Shown here one piece after another: positions 4,866 to 12,544 of a stretch of 13,529 nt of DNA. The position numbers and the translations under genes were made by a program. Under the pieces are notes generated by a model. That model saw only the letters and a program-made list of their open reading frames with translations. It was not told the DNA's origin and ran no database searches. The stretch is from an uncultured Microbacterium sp. (lineage in GTDB: Bacteria; Actinomycetota; Actinomycetes; Actinomycetales; Microbacteriaceae): positions 1-13,529 of the forward strand of contig CALANM010000187.1 of NCBI GenBank assembly GCA_937926065.1. The letters run 5' to 3'. Numbering within the stretch: position 1 is the first letter of the stretch; each line of letters opens with the position of its first letter.

Positions 4866-6416
4866 ATGACTTCCCCGTCCTCCACGCCGACCGTCATCGC
4901 GCCCTCCGCGGCCGCCCTGACCGCCGACGGCCGCGCCCGCACCTACGAGGTGCGCACCTTCGGGTGCCAGATGAACGTCCACGACTCCGAGCGGCTCTCG
5001 GGATCCCTCGAGAGCGCCGGTTATGTGCGGGCCGAGGCGGGAAGCGAGGCCGACGTCGTCGTCATCAACACGTGCGCCGTGCGCGACAACGCCGCCGGCA
5101 AGCTCTACGGCACGCTCGGTCACCTCAAGAGCCGCAAAGACCGCCACGAGGGCATGCAGATCGCCGTCGGCGGGTGCCTCGCCCAGATGGACAAAGACGC
5201 CGTGCTGCAGAAGGCCCCGTGGGTCGACGTGGTGTTCGGCACCCACAACATGGGCTCACTGCCCGGGATGCTCGAGCGCGCCCGCCACAACGGCGAAGCC
5301 GAGCTCGAGATCCTCGAGTCGCTCGAGATCTTCCCCTCGACGCTTCCCACCAAGCGCGACTCCATCTACAGCGGCTGGGTGTCGATCTCCGTCGGCTGCA
5401 ACAACACCTGCACCTTCTGCATCGTGCCGAGCCTCCGGGGCAAGGAGAAAGACCGCCGGCCCGGCGACATCCTCAGCGAGATCAAGCTCCTCGTCGACGA
5501 CGGCGCGATCGAAGTCACCCTCCTCGGCCAGAACGTCAACAGCTACGGCGTCGAGTTCGGCGACCGTCAGGCCTTCGGCAAGCTGCTGCGCGCCGCCGGC
5601 GAGATCCCTGGTCTCGAGCGCATCCGCTTCACCAGCCCGCACCCCGCCGCCTTCACCGACGACGTGATCGACGCGATGGCGGAGACCCCGGCCGTCATGC
5701 CCCAGCTGCACATGCCGTTGCAGTCCGGCTCCGACCGCATCCTCCGTGCCATGCGTCGTTCGTACCGGAGCGAGCGCTTCCTCGGCATCCTCGACCGCGT
5801 GCGCGAGCGCATTCCGCACGCCGCCATCTCGACAGACATCATCGTCGGCTTCCCGGGCGAGACCGACGAGGACTTCGAAGACACCCTGCGCGTCGTCGAG
5901 CAGGCCCGCTTCGCGAGCGCCTTCACGTTCCAGTACTCGATCCGGGAAGGCACGCCGGCGGCCACGATGCCCGATCAGGTGCCGAAGGCCGTCGTCCAGG
6001 AGCGCTACGACCGGCTCGTCGCCCTGCAGGAGCGCATCTCTCTGGAAGAGAACCAGCGCCAGCTCGGCCGCGAGCTCCAGGTGCTCGTGTCGACGGGCGA
6101 AGGCAAGAAGGATGCCGAGACCCACCGGCTCACCGGCCGCGCCGAAGACAACCGGCTCGTGCACTTCGAAGTGCCGGACGGCTCGCCCGTCCCGCGCCCC
6201 GGTGACGTGGTGTCGGTCACCGTCACCCACGCGGCGCCGTTCCACCTCCTTGCCGACAGCGTCGACGGAGCTCCCTTGCGCATCCGCCGCACACGAGCGG
6301 GCGATGCGTGGGATCGCGCGCAGGCGGAGTCCTGCGGCGTGCCTGCGCCGGCGGCGGCGGGCGCGCCCCGTGCGGTCTCCCTCGGTCTGCCCACCCTGCG
6401 CCCCAGCGGGCAGTGA
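4866..6416 (+). CDS. miaB: tRNA-2-methylthio-N6-dimethylallyladenosine synthase MiaB
   Basis: 516 aa from ATG 4866; a GTG at 4809 would add 19 residues without family resemblance. MiaB is a radical-SAM methylthiotransferase that converts i6A37 to ms2i6A37 in tRNAs reading UNN codons, using two 4Fe-4S clusters. The N-terminal UPF0004 domain shows its three cluster cysteines: C34 (TFGCQMN), C70 (INTCAVRDNA) and C104 (GGCLAQ). The radical-SAM motif C-x3-C-x2-C is at C178, C182 and C185 (GCNNTCTFCIVP). Further family marks are LLGQNVNSYG (219-228), LHMPLQSGSDRIL (281-293) and IIVGFPGETDEDF (325-337). A TRAM RNA-binding domain lies at about 395-465. A tail of about 45 residues follows, containing RRTRAGDAWDRAQAESCGVP, which resembles that of other actinobacterial MiaB proteins. 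Translation is coupled to miaA by a GTGA overlap, so the two steps of one pathway sit together, second enzyme first. Confidence 0.96.
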   Translation: MTSPSSTPTVIAPSAAALTADGRARTYEVRTFGCQMNVHDSERLSGSLESAGYVRAEAGSEADVVVINTCAVRDNAAGKLYGTLGHLKSRKDRHEGMQIAVGGCLAQMDKDAVLQKAPWVDVVFGTHNMGSLPGMLERARHNGEAELEILESLEIFPSTLPTKRDSIYSGWVSISVGCNNTCTFCIVPSLRGKEKDRRPGDILSEIKLLVDDGAIEVTLLGQNVNSYGVEFGDRQAFGKLLRAAGEIPGLERIRFTSPHPAAFTDDVIDAMAETPAVMPQLHMPLQSGSDRILRAMRRSYRSERFLGILDRVRERIPHAAISTDIIVGFPGETDEDFEDTLRVVEQARFASAFTFQYSIREGTPAATMPDQVPKAVVQERYDRLVALQERISLEENQRQLGRELQVLVSTGEGKKDAETHRLTGRAEDNRLVHFEVPDGSPVPRPGDVVSVTVTHAAPFHLLADSVDGAPLRIRRTRAGDAWDRAQAESCGVPAPAAAGAPRAVSLGLPTLRPSGQ

Positions 6417-7351
6417 CCGTCGCAGGCCGCCTCTGGGCCGTCACGGGCGCCACCGGCACCGGCAAGACCGATCTGTCACTCCGCCTCGTCGAAGCTCTCG
6501 CCCGCCGTGGACGCTCGGCGGAGGTCGTCAATGCCGACGCCATGCAGCTGTACCGCGGCATGGACATCGGCACTGCGAAGCTCACGGTCGAAGAACGCCG
6601 CGGCATCCCGCACCACCTGTTCGACGTCCTCGACGTCACCGACGAAGCGGCCGTCGCCTGGTATCAGGATGCCGCGCGCACCGCGATCACCGGCATCTTC
6701 GACCGCGGAGGCGACGCCATCCTCGTGGGCGGCTCCGGCCTGTACGTCTCGAGCGTGATCTACGACTTCCAGTTCCCCCCGCACGACGACGCACTCCGCG
6801 CGGAACTCGAAAGCGAACTCGACGCGCACGGGCCCGGGATGCTCTACGCGCGGCTCCAGAAGCTCGACCCTGCCACGGCGGCGCGGATCGACCCCCGCAA
6901 CGGCCGGCGCGTCGTCCGTGCGCTCGAGGTCATCGCACAAGGGGAGCAGACCCACGGTGCGGCCCTCCCCGATGCGCCGCGGCTGTGGCACACGCCGACG
7001 ACGATCCTCGGCGTGCACGTCGACCGCCCCGAGCTCGTGGCGGTGCTCGACGCACGGGTCGAGCGCATGTGGGAGGCCGGTCTCCTCGATGAAGTCGCAC
7101 GGCTGAGGGAGGCAGGACTGGAAGACGGGGTCACCGCACGCCGGGCGATCGGCTACGCGCAGGCGCTGGACCAGCTCGAAGGCCGACTCACTCAGGCCGA
7201 GGCGATCGAGCAGACGCAGGCGCTCACCCGACGCTACGCACGACGGCAGGTGTCGTGGTTCCGTCGCTACGCCGACATGACGTGGGTCTCGCCCGATGTC
7301 GACGCCGACGTGCTCGTCGCCGCGGTCATGGAGGCCGACCGTAGACTGTAG
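6413..7351 (+). CDS. miaA: tRNA dimethylallyltransferase MiaA
   Basis: 312 aa from GTG 6413, which overlaps the miaB stop (GTGA). The frame is open upstream to 6308, but that part lies inside miaB and is not family-like. MiaA transfers a dimethylallyl group from DMAPP to N6 of A37, making the substrate of MiaB. The P-loop GATGTGKTD is at 12-20. The prenyl-acceptor region NADAMQLYRGMDIGTAK is at 40-56, with Asp42 and Gln45 in the conserved D-x-x-Q positions. GIPHHLFDVLD is at 64-74, VGGSGLY at 105-111, DPRNGRRVVRALEV at 160-173, and the end RYARRQVSWFRR is typical. Most homologues have Ser where this protein has Ala43 (DAMQ instead of DSMQ), a mild substitution. Length is normal. The initiation site has only a weak purine run, so translation probably depends on coupling to miaB. 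dapF starts 2 bp after the stop. Confidence 0.95.
   Translation: MTVAGRLWAVTGATGTGKTDLSLRLVEALARRGRSAEVVNADAMQLYRGMDIGTAKLTVEERRGIPHHLFDVLDVTDEAAVAWYQDAARTAITGIFDRGGDAILVGGSGLYVSSVIYDFQFPPHDDALRAELESELDAHGPGMLYARLQKLDPATAARIDPRNGRRVVRALEVIAQGEQTHGAALPDAPRLWHTPTTILGVHVDRPELVAVLDARVERMWEAGLLDEVARLREAGLEDGVTARRAIGYAQALDQLEGRLTQAEAIEQTQALTRRYARRQVSWFRRYADMTWVSPDVDADVLVAAVMEADRRL
7342..7347 (+). promoter_or_regulatory. Putative -10 hexamer of a leaderless dapF promoter
   Basis: TAGACT lies inside the last codons of miaA and ends 6 nt before the GTG start of dapF at 7354. There is no Shine-Dalgarno. dapF could thus be expressed both from the mia transcript and from its own leaderless start. No -35 is evident. 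Confidence 0.45.
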
Positions 7352-7353
7352 CG

Positions 7354-8220
7354 GTGTCCACCATCGCGTTCACCAAGGGCCACGGCACCGGCAACGACTT
7401 CGTCATCATCCCCGACGTCGACGGCGCTCTCGACTTGAGCGACGACCAGGTGGCGGCCCTCTGCGACCGCCGCTTCGGCATCGGCGGCGACGGCATCCTG
7501 CGGGTGGTGCGCTCCGCCGCTCTGCCCGAAGGACAGACGACGCCCGACGCTGAATGGTTCATGGACTACCGAAACGCCGACGGCTCTGCGGCTGAGATGT
7601 GCGGCAACGGCATCCGCGTGTACACGAAGTACCTCGTCGAGAGCGGTCTCGTCGACCTGCCCGACGGAACGTCGCTTGCAGTCGGCACGCGTGCCGGCAC
7701 GAAGACCCTCACGCGGGGGGCCAACGGCTTCGAGGTCGACCTCGGCGTGTGGCGCGCGGAACCGGGCGACGTGACCGTCCGTGCGCGCGGCATCGATGTC
7801 GCCCGGCCCGGCCAGGGCATCGACGTCGGCAATCCGCACGTCGTCGTGGCCCTGTCCAGCATCGCCGAGCTGGAGTCCCTCGACCTCACCGTGCAGCCGC
7901 TCCTGAACCCGGAGCCTCCCGCCGGCGCGAACGTCGAGTTCGTGGTCCCCGCCGACCCGCTCGTGACCGACGGCGTCGGTGCCATCCGTATGCGCGTGTT
8001 CGAGCGCGGTGTCGGGGAGACGCTGTCCTGTGGCACCGGCGTGGCGGCATCCGCCCTTGCCGTGCGCTACTGGGCGGGCGCCGCCGCACCCGACCGCTGG
8101 CAGGTGGACGTTCCCGGCGGTCGACTCGGGGTGCGCGTCGAGCAGCATGCCGACGGCGAGCACGTGCTCCTCTCGGGACCGGCGACGCTCGTGTTCTCCG
8201 GCGAGGTCACCCTCGCCTGA
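7354..8220 (+). CDS. dapF: Diaminopimelate epimerase
   Basis: 288 aa from GTG 7354. DapF is a PLP-independent, two-cysteine racemase that converts LL- to meso-diaminopimelate, the precursor of lysine and, in many actinobacteria, of the peptidoglycan stem peptide. Both catalytic cysteines are present: C83 in AEMCGNGIR and C226 in SCGTG. Substrate-contact motifs are KGHGTGNDF (8-16), FGIGGDG (41-47), YRNADGS (72-78), GNPHVV (159-164), ANVEF (192-196) and FERGVGET (216-223). Two similar halves form the pseudo-symmetric fold. The start MSTIAFTKGHGTGNDF matches the family closely, which fixes the GTG. Intergenic distance to miaA is 2 bp. Microbacterium cell walls often use lysine or ornithine in the cross-link position, so the main role here could be lysine synthesis; that depends on the species and cannot be read here. 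It converges with the minus-strand methyltransferase. Confidence 0.96.
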   Translation: MSTIAFTKGHGTGNDFVIIPDVDGALDLSDDQVAALCDRRFGIGGDGILRVVRSAALPEGQTTPDAEWFMDYRNADGSAAEMCGNGIRVYTKYLVESGLVDLPDGTSLAVGTRAGTKTLTRGANGFEVDLGVWRAEPGDVTVRARGIDVARPGQGIDVGNPHVVVALSSIAELESLDLTVQPLLNPEPPAGANVEFVVPADPLVTDGVGAIRMRVFERGVGETLSCGTGVAASALAVRYWAGAAAPDRWQVDVPGGRLGVRVEQHADGEHVLLSGPATLVFSGEVTLA

Positions 8221-8236
8221 ATCGTCCCGGCACGGA

Positions 8237-8272
8237 TGCCGCGTCCGGCAGGCGTCCCCTCGCGGGGCGTTC
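8237..8272. terminator. Candidate bidirectional terminator between convergent dapF and methyltransferase genes
   Basis: In the 53-bp convergent gap two adjacent hairpins can form. One is TGCCG-CGTC-CGGCA (8237-8250), with five perfect pairs. The other is GGCGTCCCCTCGCGGGGCG (starting 8251), with a CCCC/GGGG core extended over a bulge. No U-tract follows on either strand, as is common in high-GC actinobacteria. The last few bases touch the methyltransferase stop region. Confidence 0.35.
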
Positions 8273-8273
8273 C

Positions 8274-8915
8274 TCAGGGCAGGGCGATGGTCCCGGTCGG
8301 AGGCGTGCCATGACGACGCACCTTGAGAACGCGGAACCCTCGGCCCGTCGCGGCGCGGGTCACCGAGTAGCCCCGGTCGAACGTCGCCGCGAGCCAGCGC
8401 TGCAGCGAGTCCGACCCGAGGTTGCGCTGAACGACCAGCCAGGCGTCGCTGCGCTCGTCGAGGCGCGGGATCCAGCGCTCGAGCAGCCCGTGCAGCTCGT
8501 GCTTGCCGACGCGGATGGGCGGATTCGACCGGATCGTGCGGAAGGAGATGTCATCGGGAACATCGTCGGGCAGCACGGCGTTGACATTGTCGAGCCCGAG
8601 GTCTGCCGCGTTCCGGCGCACCAGATCCAGGGCACGCTCATTGACATCCACGGCCCACACGGTCGCCCTGGGCGACTCCAGGGCCAGGCTGAGCGCGATG
8701 GGACCCCAACCGCATCCCAGGTCGAGAAGGTTGCCGCCGGGAGGCGGCGGAGGCGTGTTCGCGAGGAGCACGCCGGTGCCCGAATCGACGTGCTCGGGGC
8801 TGAAGACGCCACCCGCAGTGGTGACCTCGAGCTGTCGATCCGCAAGAGTGACACGGATGCGGCGGAGGTTCTCAGCGCTTGCGGGTGTCGCACTGAAGTA
8901 ATGATCGCTCGCCAT
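8274..8915 (-). CDS. RsmC-like class I SAM-dependent methyltransferase (single MTS domain)
   Basis: 213 aa on the minus strand from ATG 8915. It matches the methyltransferase-small (MTS) family, whose best-known members are RsmC and RlmG, rRNA guanine-N2 methyltransferases. The N-terminal MASDHYFSATPAS and GGVFSPEHVDSGTGVLL (35-51) are typical. SAM motif I is NLLDLGCGWGPIAL (62-74), motif II ends VWAVDVNERAL (86-96), and the catalytic motif IV is SNPPIRVGK (130-138). The NPP(I/F) tetrapeptide is a mark of enzymes that methylate exocyclic amino groups. E. coli RsmC is about 343 aa because it has a second, degenerate N-terminal copy; here only the active domain is present, as is normal for actinobacterial members. 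The substrate (16S rRNA G1207-like, or other) cannot be assigned. It is the only minus-strand gene in the dapF-hflX section and is divergently transcribed from hflX. Confidence 0.85.
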   Translation of the reverse strand: MASDHYFSATPASAENLRRIRVTLADRQLEVTTAGGVFSPEHVDSGTGVLLANTPPPPPGGNLLDLGCGWGPIALSLALESPRATVWAVDVNERALDLVRRNAADLGLDNVNAVLPDDVPDDISFRTIRSNPPIRVGKHELHGLLERWIPRLDERSDAWLVVQRNLGSDSLQRWLAATFDRGYSVTRAATGRGFRVLKVRRHGTPPTGTIALP

Positions 8916-8923
8916 GGATTTCG

Positions 8924-8929
8924 AGCGTA
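8924..8929 (-). promoter_or_regulatory. Putative -10 hexamer of a leaderless methyltransferase promoter (minus strand)
   Basis: Read on the minus strand this is TACGCT (TANNNT), ending 8 nt before the ATG at 8915. No Shine-Dalgarno is present between them. Same spacing as miaB. Confidence 0.45.
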
Positions 8930-8955
8930 CCGGAGGAGCTCCCCGCCGCGGGAGG

Positions 8956-8961
8956 TAGCAT
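8956..8961 (+). promoter_or_regulatory. Putative -10 hexamer of the hflX promoter
   Basis: TAGCAT fits TANNNT; transcription would start near 8968, giving a leader of about 30 nt that carries the AAAGGA ribosome-binding site (8989-8994), 4 nt before ATG 8999. The -35 is not evident. Its upstream region interleaves with the divergent methyltransferase promoter. Confidence 0.4.
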
Positions 8962-8998
8962 TCACGGATGGCCCGCGGGGCCGCCCCGAAAGGACGAT

Positions 8999-10531
8999 AT
9001 GACCGACACCACCACCCCTCAGAGCGCCGACGAGACGTCGGTGGACCCTGTCGACCGTGTGCTGGCGCACGCGGACGAACGGTCCGGGGTGCGCGTGTTC
9101 GGTGCGGCCCAGGCCCTGCAGGACGAATCGACCGTCGCCTACTCTGACACAGACGGCGAGCAGTGGGATCGTGAGGAGCGCGCGGCGCTCCGGCGGGTCT
9201 CCGGACTCTCGACCGAGCTCGAAGACGTCACCGAGGTCGAGTACCGGCAGCTGCGGCTCGAGAACGTCGTGCTCGTCGGTGTGTATGCCCAGGGCTCTCA
9301 CGAGGATGCCGAGAACTCGCTGCGCGAACTGGCCGCGCTCGCCGAGACAGCCGGCGCCGTCGTGCTCGACGGCGTGCTGCAGCGTCGTCCGCATCCCGAC
9401 CCGGCCACCTACATCGGGCGCGGCAAGGCCGCAGAGCTGCGCGACCTGGTCGCCGCTGTCGGCGCCGACACCGTCATCGCCGATACCGAGCTCGCCCCCA
9501 GTCAGCGGCGTGCGCTCGAGGACGTCGTGAAGGTCAAGGTCATCGACCGCACGACCGTCATCCTCGACATCTTCAGCCAGCACGCCAAGAGCCGCGAGGG
9601 CAAGGCGCAGGTCGAGCTCGCTCAGCTGGAGTACCTGCTCCCGCGCCTGCGCGGCTGGGGTGACTCGATGTCGCGTCAGGCCGGTGGCCAGGTGGGCGCA
9701 GGCGGAGCGGGCATGGGCTCGCGTGGCCCGGGTGAGACGAAGATCGAACTCGATCGTCGCCGCATCCGCACCCGTATGGCGCAGCTGCGTCGCCAGATCC
9801 GCGACTTCGGTCCCGCCCGCGCAGCCAAGCGGGCGGAGCGAAAGCGGAACACGGTGCCCTCGGTTGCGATCGCCGGCTACACGAACGCCGGAAAGTCAAG
9901 CCTCCTGAACCGTCTGACGAGCGCCGGCGTGCTGGTCGAGAACGCGCTGTTCGCGACGCTGGATGCCACGGTGCGGCGCGCCCAGGCCGCCGACGGCCGC
10001 GTGTACACGCTCACCGACACGGTCGGCTTCGTCCGAAACCTGCCGCACCAGCTGGTCGAGGCGTTCAGGTCGACGCTGGAGGAGGTGGCCGACGCCGACG
10101 TCATCGTGCACGTCGTGGACGGGTCGCACCCCGACCCGGCGGCGCAGCTCGCGACTGTCCGCGACGTCATGGCTGATGTGGGTGCTCGTTCGACGCACGA
10201 GCTGATCGTCTTCAACAAGGCCGATCTCATCGATCCCGACGCCCGCCTCGTGCTGCGGGGTCTCGAGCCGTCGGCGCTGTTCGTCTCCTCTCGCACGGGT
10301 GAGGGCGTCGACGAGCTGCGGGCGGCGATCGAGGATGCGCTGCCGCTTCCGGCTGTCGAGGTGCACGCACTCGTGCCCTACGATCGGGGCGATCTCATCA
10401 ACGCCGTGCATGAGACGGGCCACATCGTGTCGACCGCTCACGAGGAGGGCGGCACCGCCGTCCATGCGCATGTCGATGCGCGCCTGGCCGCCGAGCTGGC
10501 GCCGTTCGCGCGCGACAGCGCGTCGCACTGA
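8999..10531 (+). CDS. hflX: Ribosome-associated GTPase HflX
   Basis: 510 aa from ATG 8999, with AAAGGA upstream. HflX is an Obg/HflX-class GTPase that binds the 50S subunit and splits stalled or antibiotic-arrested 70S ribosomes. An N-terminal extension (about 1-85) precedes the HflX nucleotide-binding subdomain with its marks VLDGVLQRRPHPDPATYIGRGK (about 122-143), DTELAPSQRRALED (162-175) and DRTTVILDIFSQHAKSREGKAQVELAQLEYLLPRL. A Gly-rich linker (227-245, GGQVGAGGAGMGSRGPGE) and a coiled coil (about 248-285) lead to the G domain: G1 GYTNAGKSS (293-301), switch I ATLDAT (319-324), G3 DTVGF (340-344), G4 NKAD (406-409) and G5 SSRTG (430-434). A C-terminal domain ends near 505. All GTPase motifs are intact. 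In mycobacteria and streptomycetes HflX is linked to hypoxia and macrolide-lincosamide tolerance, so a role in antibiotic stress is plausible here but not shown. It converges with the S9 peptidase gene. Confidence 0.95.
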   Translation: MTDTTTPQSADETSVDPVDRVLAHADERSGVRVFGAAQALQDESTVAYSDTDGEQWDREERAALRRVSGLSTELEDVTEVEYRQLRLENVVLVGVYAQGSHEDAENSLRELAALAETAGAVVLDGVLQRRPHPDPATYIGRGKAAELRDLVAAVGADTVIADTELAPSQRRALEDVVKVKVIDRTTVILDIFSQHAKSREGKAQVELAQLEYLLPRLRGWGDSMSRQAGGQVGAGGAGMGSRGPGETKIELDRRRIRTRMAQLRRQIRDFGPARAAKRAERKRNTVPSVAIAGYTNAGKSSLLNRLTSAGVLVENALFATLDATVRRAQAADGRVYTLTDTVGFVRNLPHQLVEAFRSTLEEVADADVIVHVVDGSHPDPAAQLATVRDVMADVGARSTHELIVFNKADLIDPDARLVLRGLEPSALFVSSRTGEGVDELRAAIEDALPLPAVEVHALVPYDRGDLINAVHETGHIVSTAHEEGGTAVHAHVDARLAAELAPFARDSASH

Positions 10532-10537
10532 CGCGGC

Positions 10538-12472
10538 TCAGCTGAGCTCGAGCCGCGGGACTCCTGGGGTCTCGAAGCCGAACACCTGACCGAGGAACGC
10601 GAGCTCCGACTCGAGCGCGTGCACGATCGTGTCCGCCTTGCGGAAGCCGTGCCCCTCGCCCTCGTACAGCACCTAGGCGTGGGGCACGCCGCGCGCGGAC
10701 AGCGCGTCGCGGATCGCCTCGGACTGCGCCGGCGGCACCACGGTGTCTTCTGCGCCCTGCAGCAGCAGCAGCGGCACGCGGAATCGGTCGGCGCGGGTCA
10801 GCGGCGATCTCTCGATGTAGAGCTCTTCGGCCTCGGGGAGCGGCCCGATGAGACCGTCGAGGTACCGCGCCTCGAAGTCGTGCGTGTCGGCGGCGAGGGC
10901 TCGCGCATCTCCCACGCCGAAGCGCGAGATGCCGGCGCTGAACGCGTCGGACCCCACGAGCGCCGCCAGGACCGTCCATCCGCCCGCGGAGCCGCCCTCG
11001 ACAGCGAGGCGTCGCGCGTCGGCGCGTCCTTCGGCAGCGAGTCCGGTCGCCGCCGCGACGACGTCATCGACGTCGACGACGCCCCATTGTCCGCGCAGCC
11101 GCTCACGGTAGTCGCGGCCGTAACCGGTGGAGCCGCCGTAGTCGACGTCGAGGACGCCGATGCCGCGGCTCGTGAAATAGGCCACCTTGCTGTCGGCGAC
11201 GCCCGCGGCCTGCGCGGTGGGTCCCCCGTGCACCCACACGAGGTAGGGCGGCAGCTCACCCTCCGGTGCGGTGACGCTCGGGTTGGTGGGCGGGAAGTCA
11301 TATGCGTGCACGGGGCCGTGCGGGCCCTGGAAGACGACCGGCCGGGCCCGCGGCAGCCATTCGACGCCGCCGTCGAATCCGCCGCCGCAGACGAGCTCGG
11401 CCTCGCCGTCGACGTCTGCGAGCCAGATGCCCGTGACGCCGTCGCCGGCACCCGAGATGAGCAGGCGTGTGCCGTCGACGGCTTCGATGCCGATGCGCGC
11501 CCGTGCCGGCGTGTCGAGCGTGGTCACTGAGCCGTCGGGCGCGATGACGGCCAGCTCGTCGCGGCCGTGGGTGCGCACGGCCACGATCCGGCCGTCGTCC
11601 AGGGGCGCGAACCAGCGCGCGCCGAGGTTCCAGAGGGGACCGCCGGTGTCGGCGTCGGCGGGTGCGATCGGCGCCGACGTGAAGAGGCGCTCGGCATCCG
11701 CGCCCGCGGCATCCGTGGCCGTGTGCGCGTGGCGCTGCGCGCGCCAGAGATTCCAGCGTCCGTCAGGGTCGTCGACGTACAGCAGCGTGCCGGATGCCGT
11801 CCAGACCGGCTGCAGCGGCGCGGTCCCGCGCACAGGCAGGGTGATCACAGCGTCCGCGCCGTCGGCAGCGAGGTCGGTCAGCCGGATCCGGGTTCGGTCC
11901 CAGGGCATGTCGGGGTGGTTCCACGAGACCCACGCGAGCGTGCCATCGGCGGACAGCGACGGCTGCGCGACGAAGTCGCTGCCGGCGGCGAGGACCGTGA
12001 CGCCGGTCCCGTCGGGAGAGATCGACACGATCGCCCGCTGCGGAACGCCGTCGCCGATGTGGGCTTCGCGCACCGCGAGCAGGACGTCGTGCTGCCAGGT
12101 CAGCGATCCGTACCGCACATCGCCCTCGTCGTCCGTGAGCGCGACGGGCTCGTCGCCGGGCCGCAGCGTCCACACCCGCTGGTCGGTCTTCTCGACGAAG
12201 AACAGTCGTCCGTCGGGTGTCACGGTCCAGGATCCGCCGCCGTACTCGTGCACGCGGGAACGCGCGTTCCACGGGGCGGGAAGCACCGTCTCGATGGCGC
12301 CGGATGCCGTGCGCCGCCGCACGGCCGTGCGCGCTCCCTCGGTCGGGACCCCTTCGCCCCACCAGATCTCGTCGCCGACGAAGGCCGCGCCTTCGAGGCG
12401 CGGAGCGGAGGCGGCCGCGTCGGCCGCGCTCAGGGGAGACGGCCAGGATCCGTAGGGAAGCGTGTCGACCAT
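10538..12472 (-). pseudogene. S9-family (prolyl oligopeptidase / acylaminoacyl-peptidase-like) serine peptidase, interrupted by an in-frame TAG
   Basis: On the minus strand from ATG 12472 an open frame of 599 codons runs to a TAG at 10675-10673. The same frame then continues for 44 more codons to TGA at 10540-10538, and those codons are clearly family sequence, so the intact gene would encode 644 aa. Residues 1-380 form a WD/TolB-like beta-propeller (HEYGGGSW, repeated SPDG/SADG/TPDG turns). Residues 390-644 form the alpha/beta-hydrolase domain with HGGPT (415-419), DVDYGGSTGYG (442-452), nucleophile Ser495 in EGGSAGG, and catalytic Asp576 in GAEDTVVPP. The catalytic His lies in GEGHGFRKA after the stop (position 608 if TAG is counted as 600). 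Translation ending at TAG would give a protein without the full Ser-Asp-His triad. Relatives usually have a tyrosine at the TAG position. It could be a genuine nonsense mutation, a sequencing error, or readthrough. Otherwise the gene looks intact and unbroken. The 3' end comes within 6 bp of hflX. Confidence 0.85.
10673..10675 (-). other. In-frame amber (TAG) codon eight residues before the catalytic His of the S9 peptidase
   Basis: Minus-strand codons read ...Gly-Val-Pro-His-Ala-TAG-Val-Leu-Tyr-Glu-Gly-Glu-Gly-His-Gly. A TAC or TAT Tyr codon is expected from the family pattern, so a single C-to-G or T-to-G change would explain it. Confidence 0.85.
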
Positions 12473-12478
12473 GCGTCC

Positions 12479-12507
12479 ACGTTACGCGGGCTGAAACAGC
12501 ACGTCAC
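12479..12507 (-). promoter_or_regulatory. Putative leaderless promoter of the S9 peptidase gene (minus strand)
   Basis: On the minus strand GTGACG (12507-12502) and TAACGT (12484-12479) are 17 bp apart and resemble -35 (4 of 6) and -10 elements. TAACGT ends 6 nt before the ATG at 12472 and there is no Shine-Dalgarno. This is the best-looking complete promoter among the leaderless candidates here. Confidence 0.5.
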
Positions 12508-12544
12508 ACTGGGCGGTCGCGGCTCGCGCACGGTTCTAGAGTGG

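Noticed and set aside
4835..6205. Long plus-strand open frame overlapping miaB in another frame
   Set aside because: Its translation is Arg/Pro/His-rich low complexity, typical of a shifted frame in GC-rich DNA; miaB in the neighbouring frame has all catalytic motifs.
6308..6412. Longer MiaA beginning inside miaB
   Set aside because: The upstream residues are Gly/Arg-rich out-of-frame miaB sequence; the P-loop sits at the normal distance from GTG 6413.
10673..10675. TAG as a pyrrolysine or other programmed recoding signal
   Set aside because: No pyl genes or recoding structure are visible, the family normally has Tyr at this position, and the organism is a high-GC actinobacterium. A point change or base-call error is simpler.
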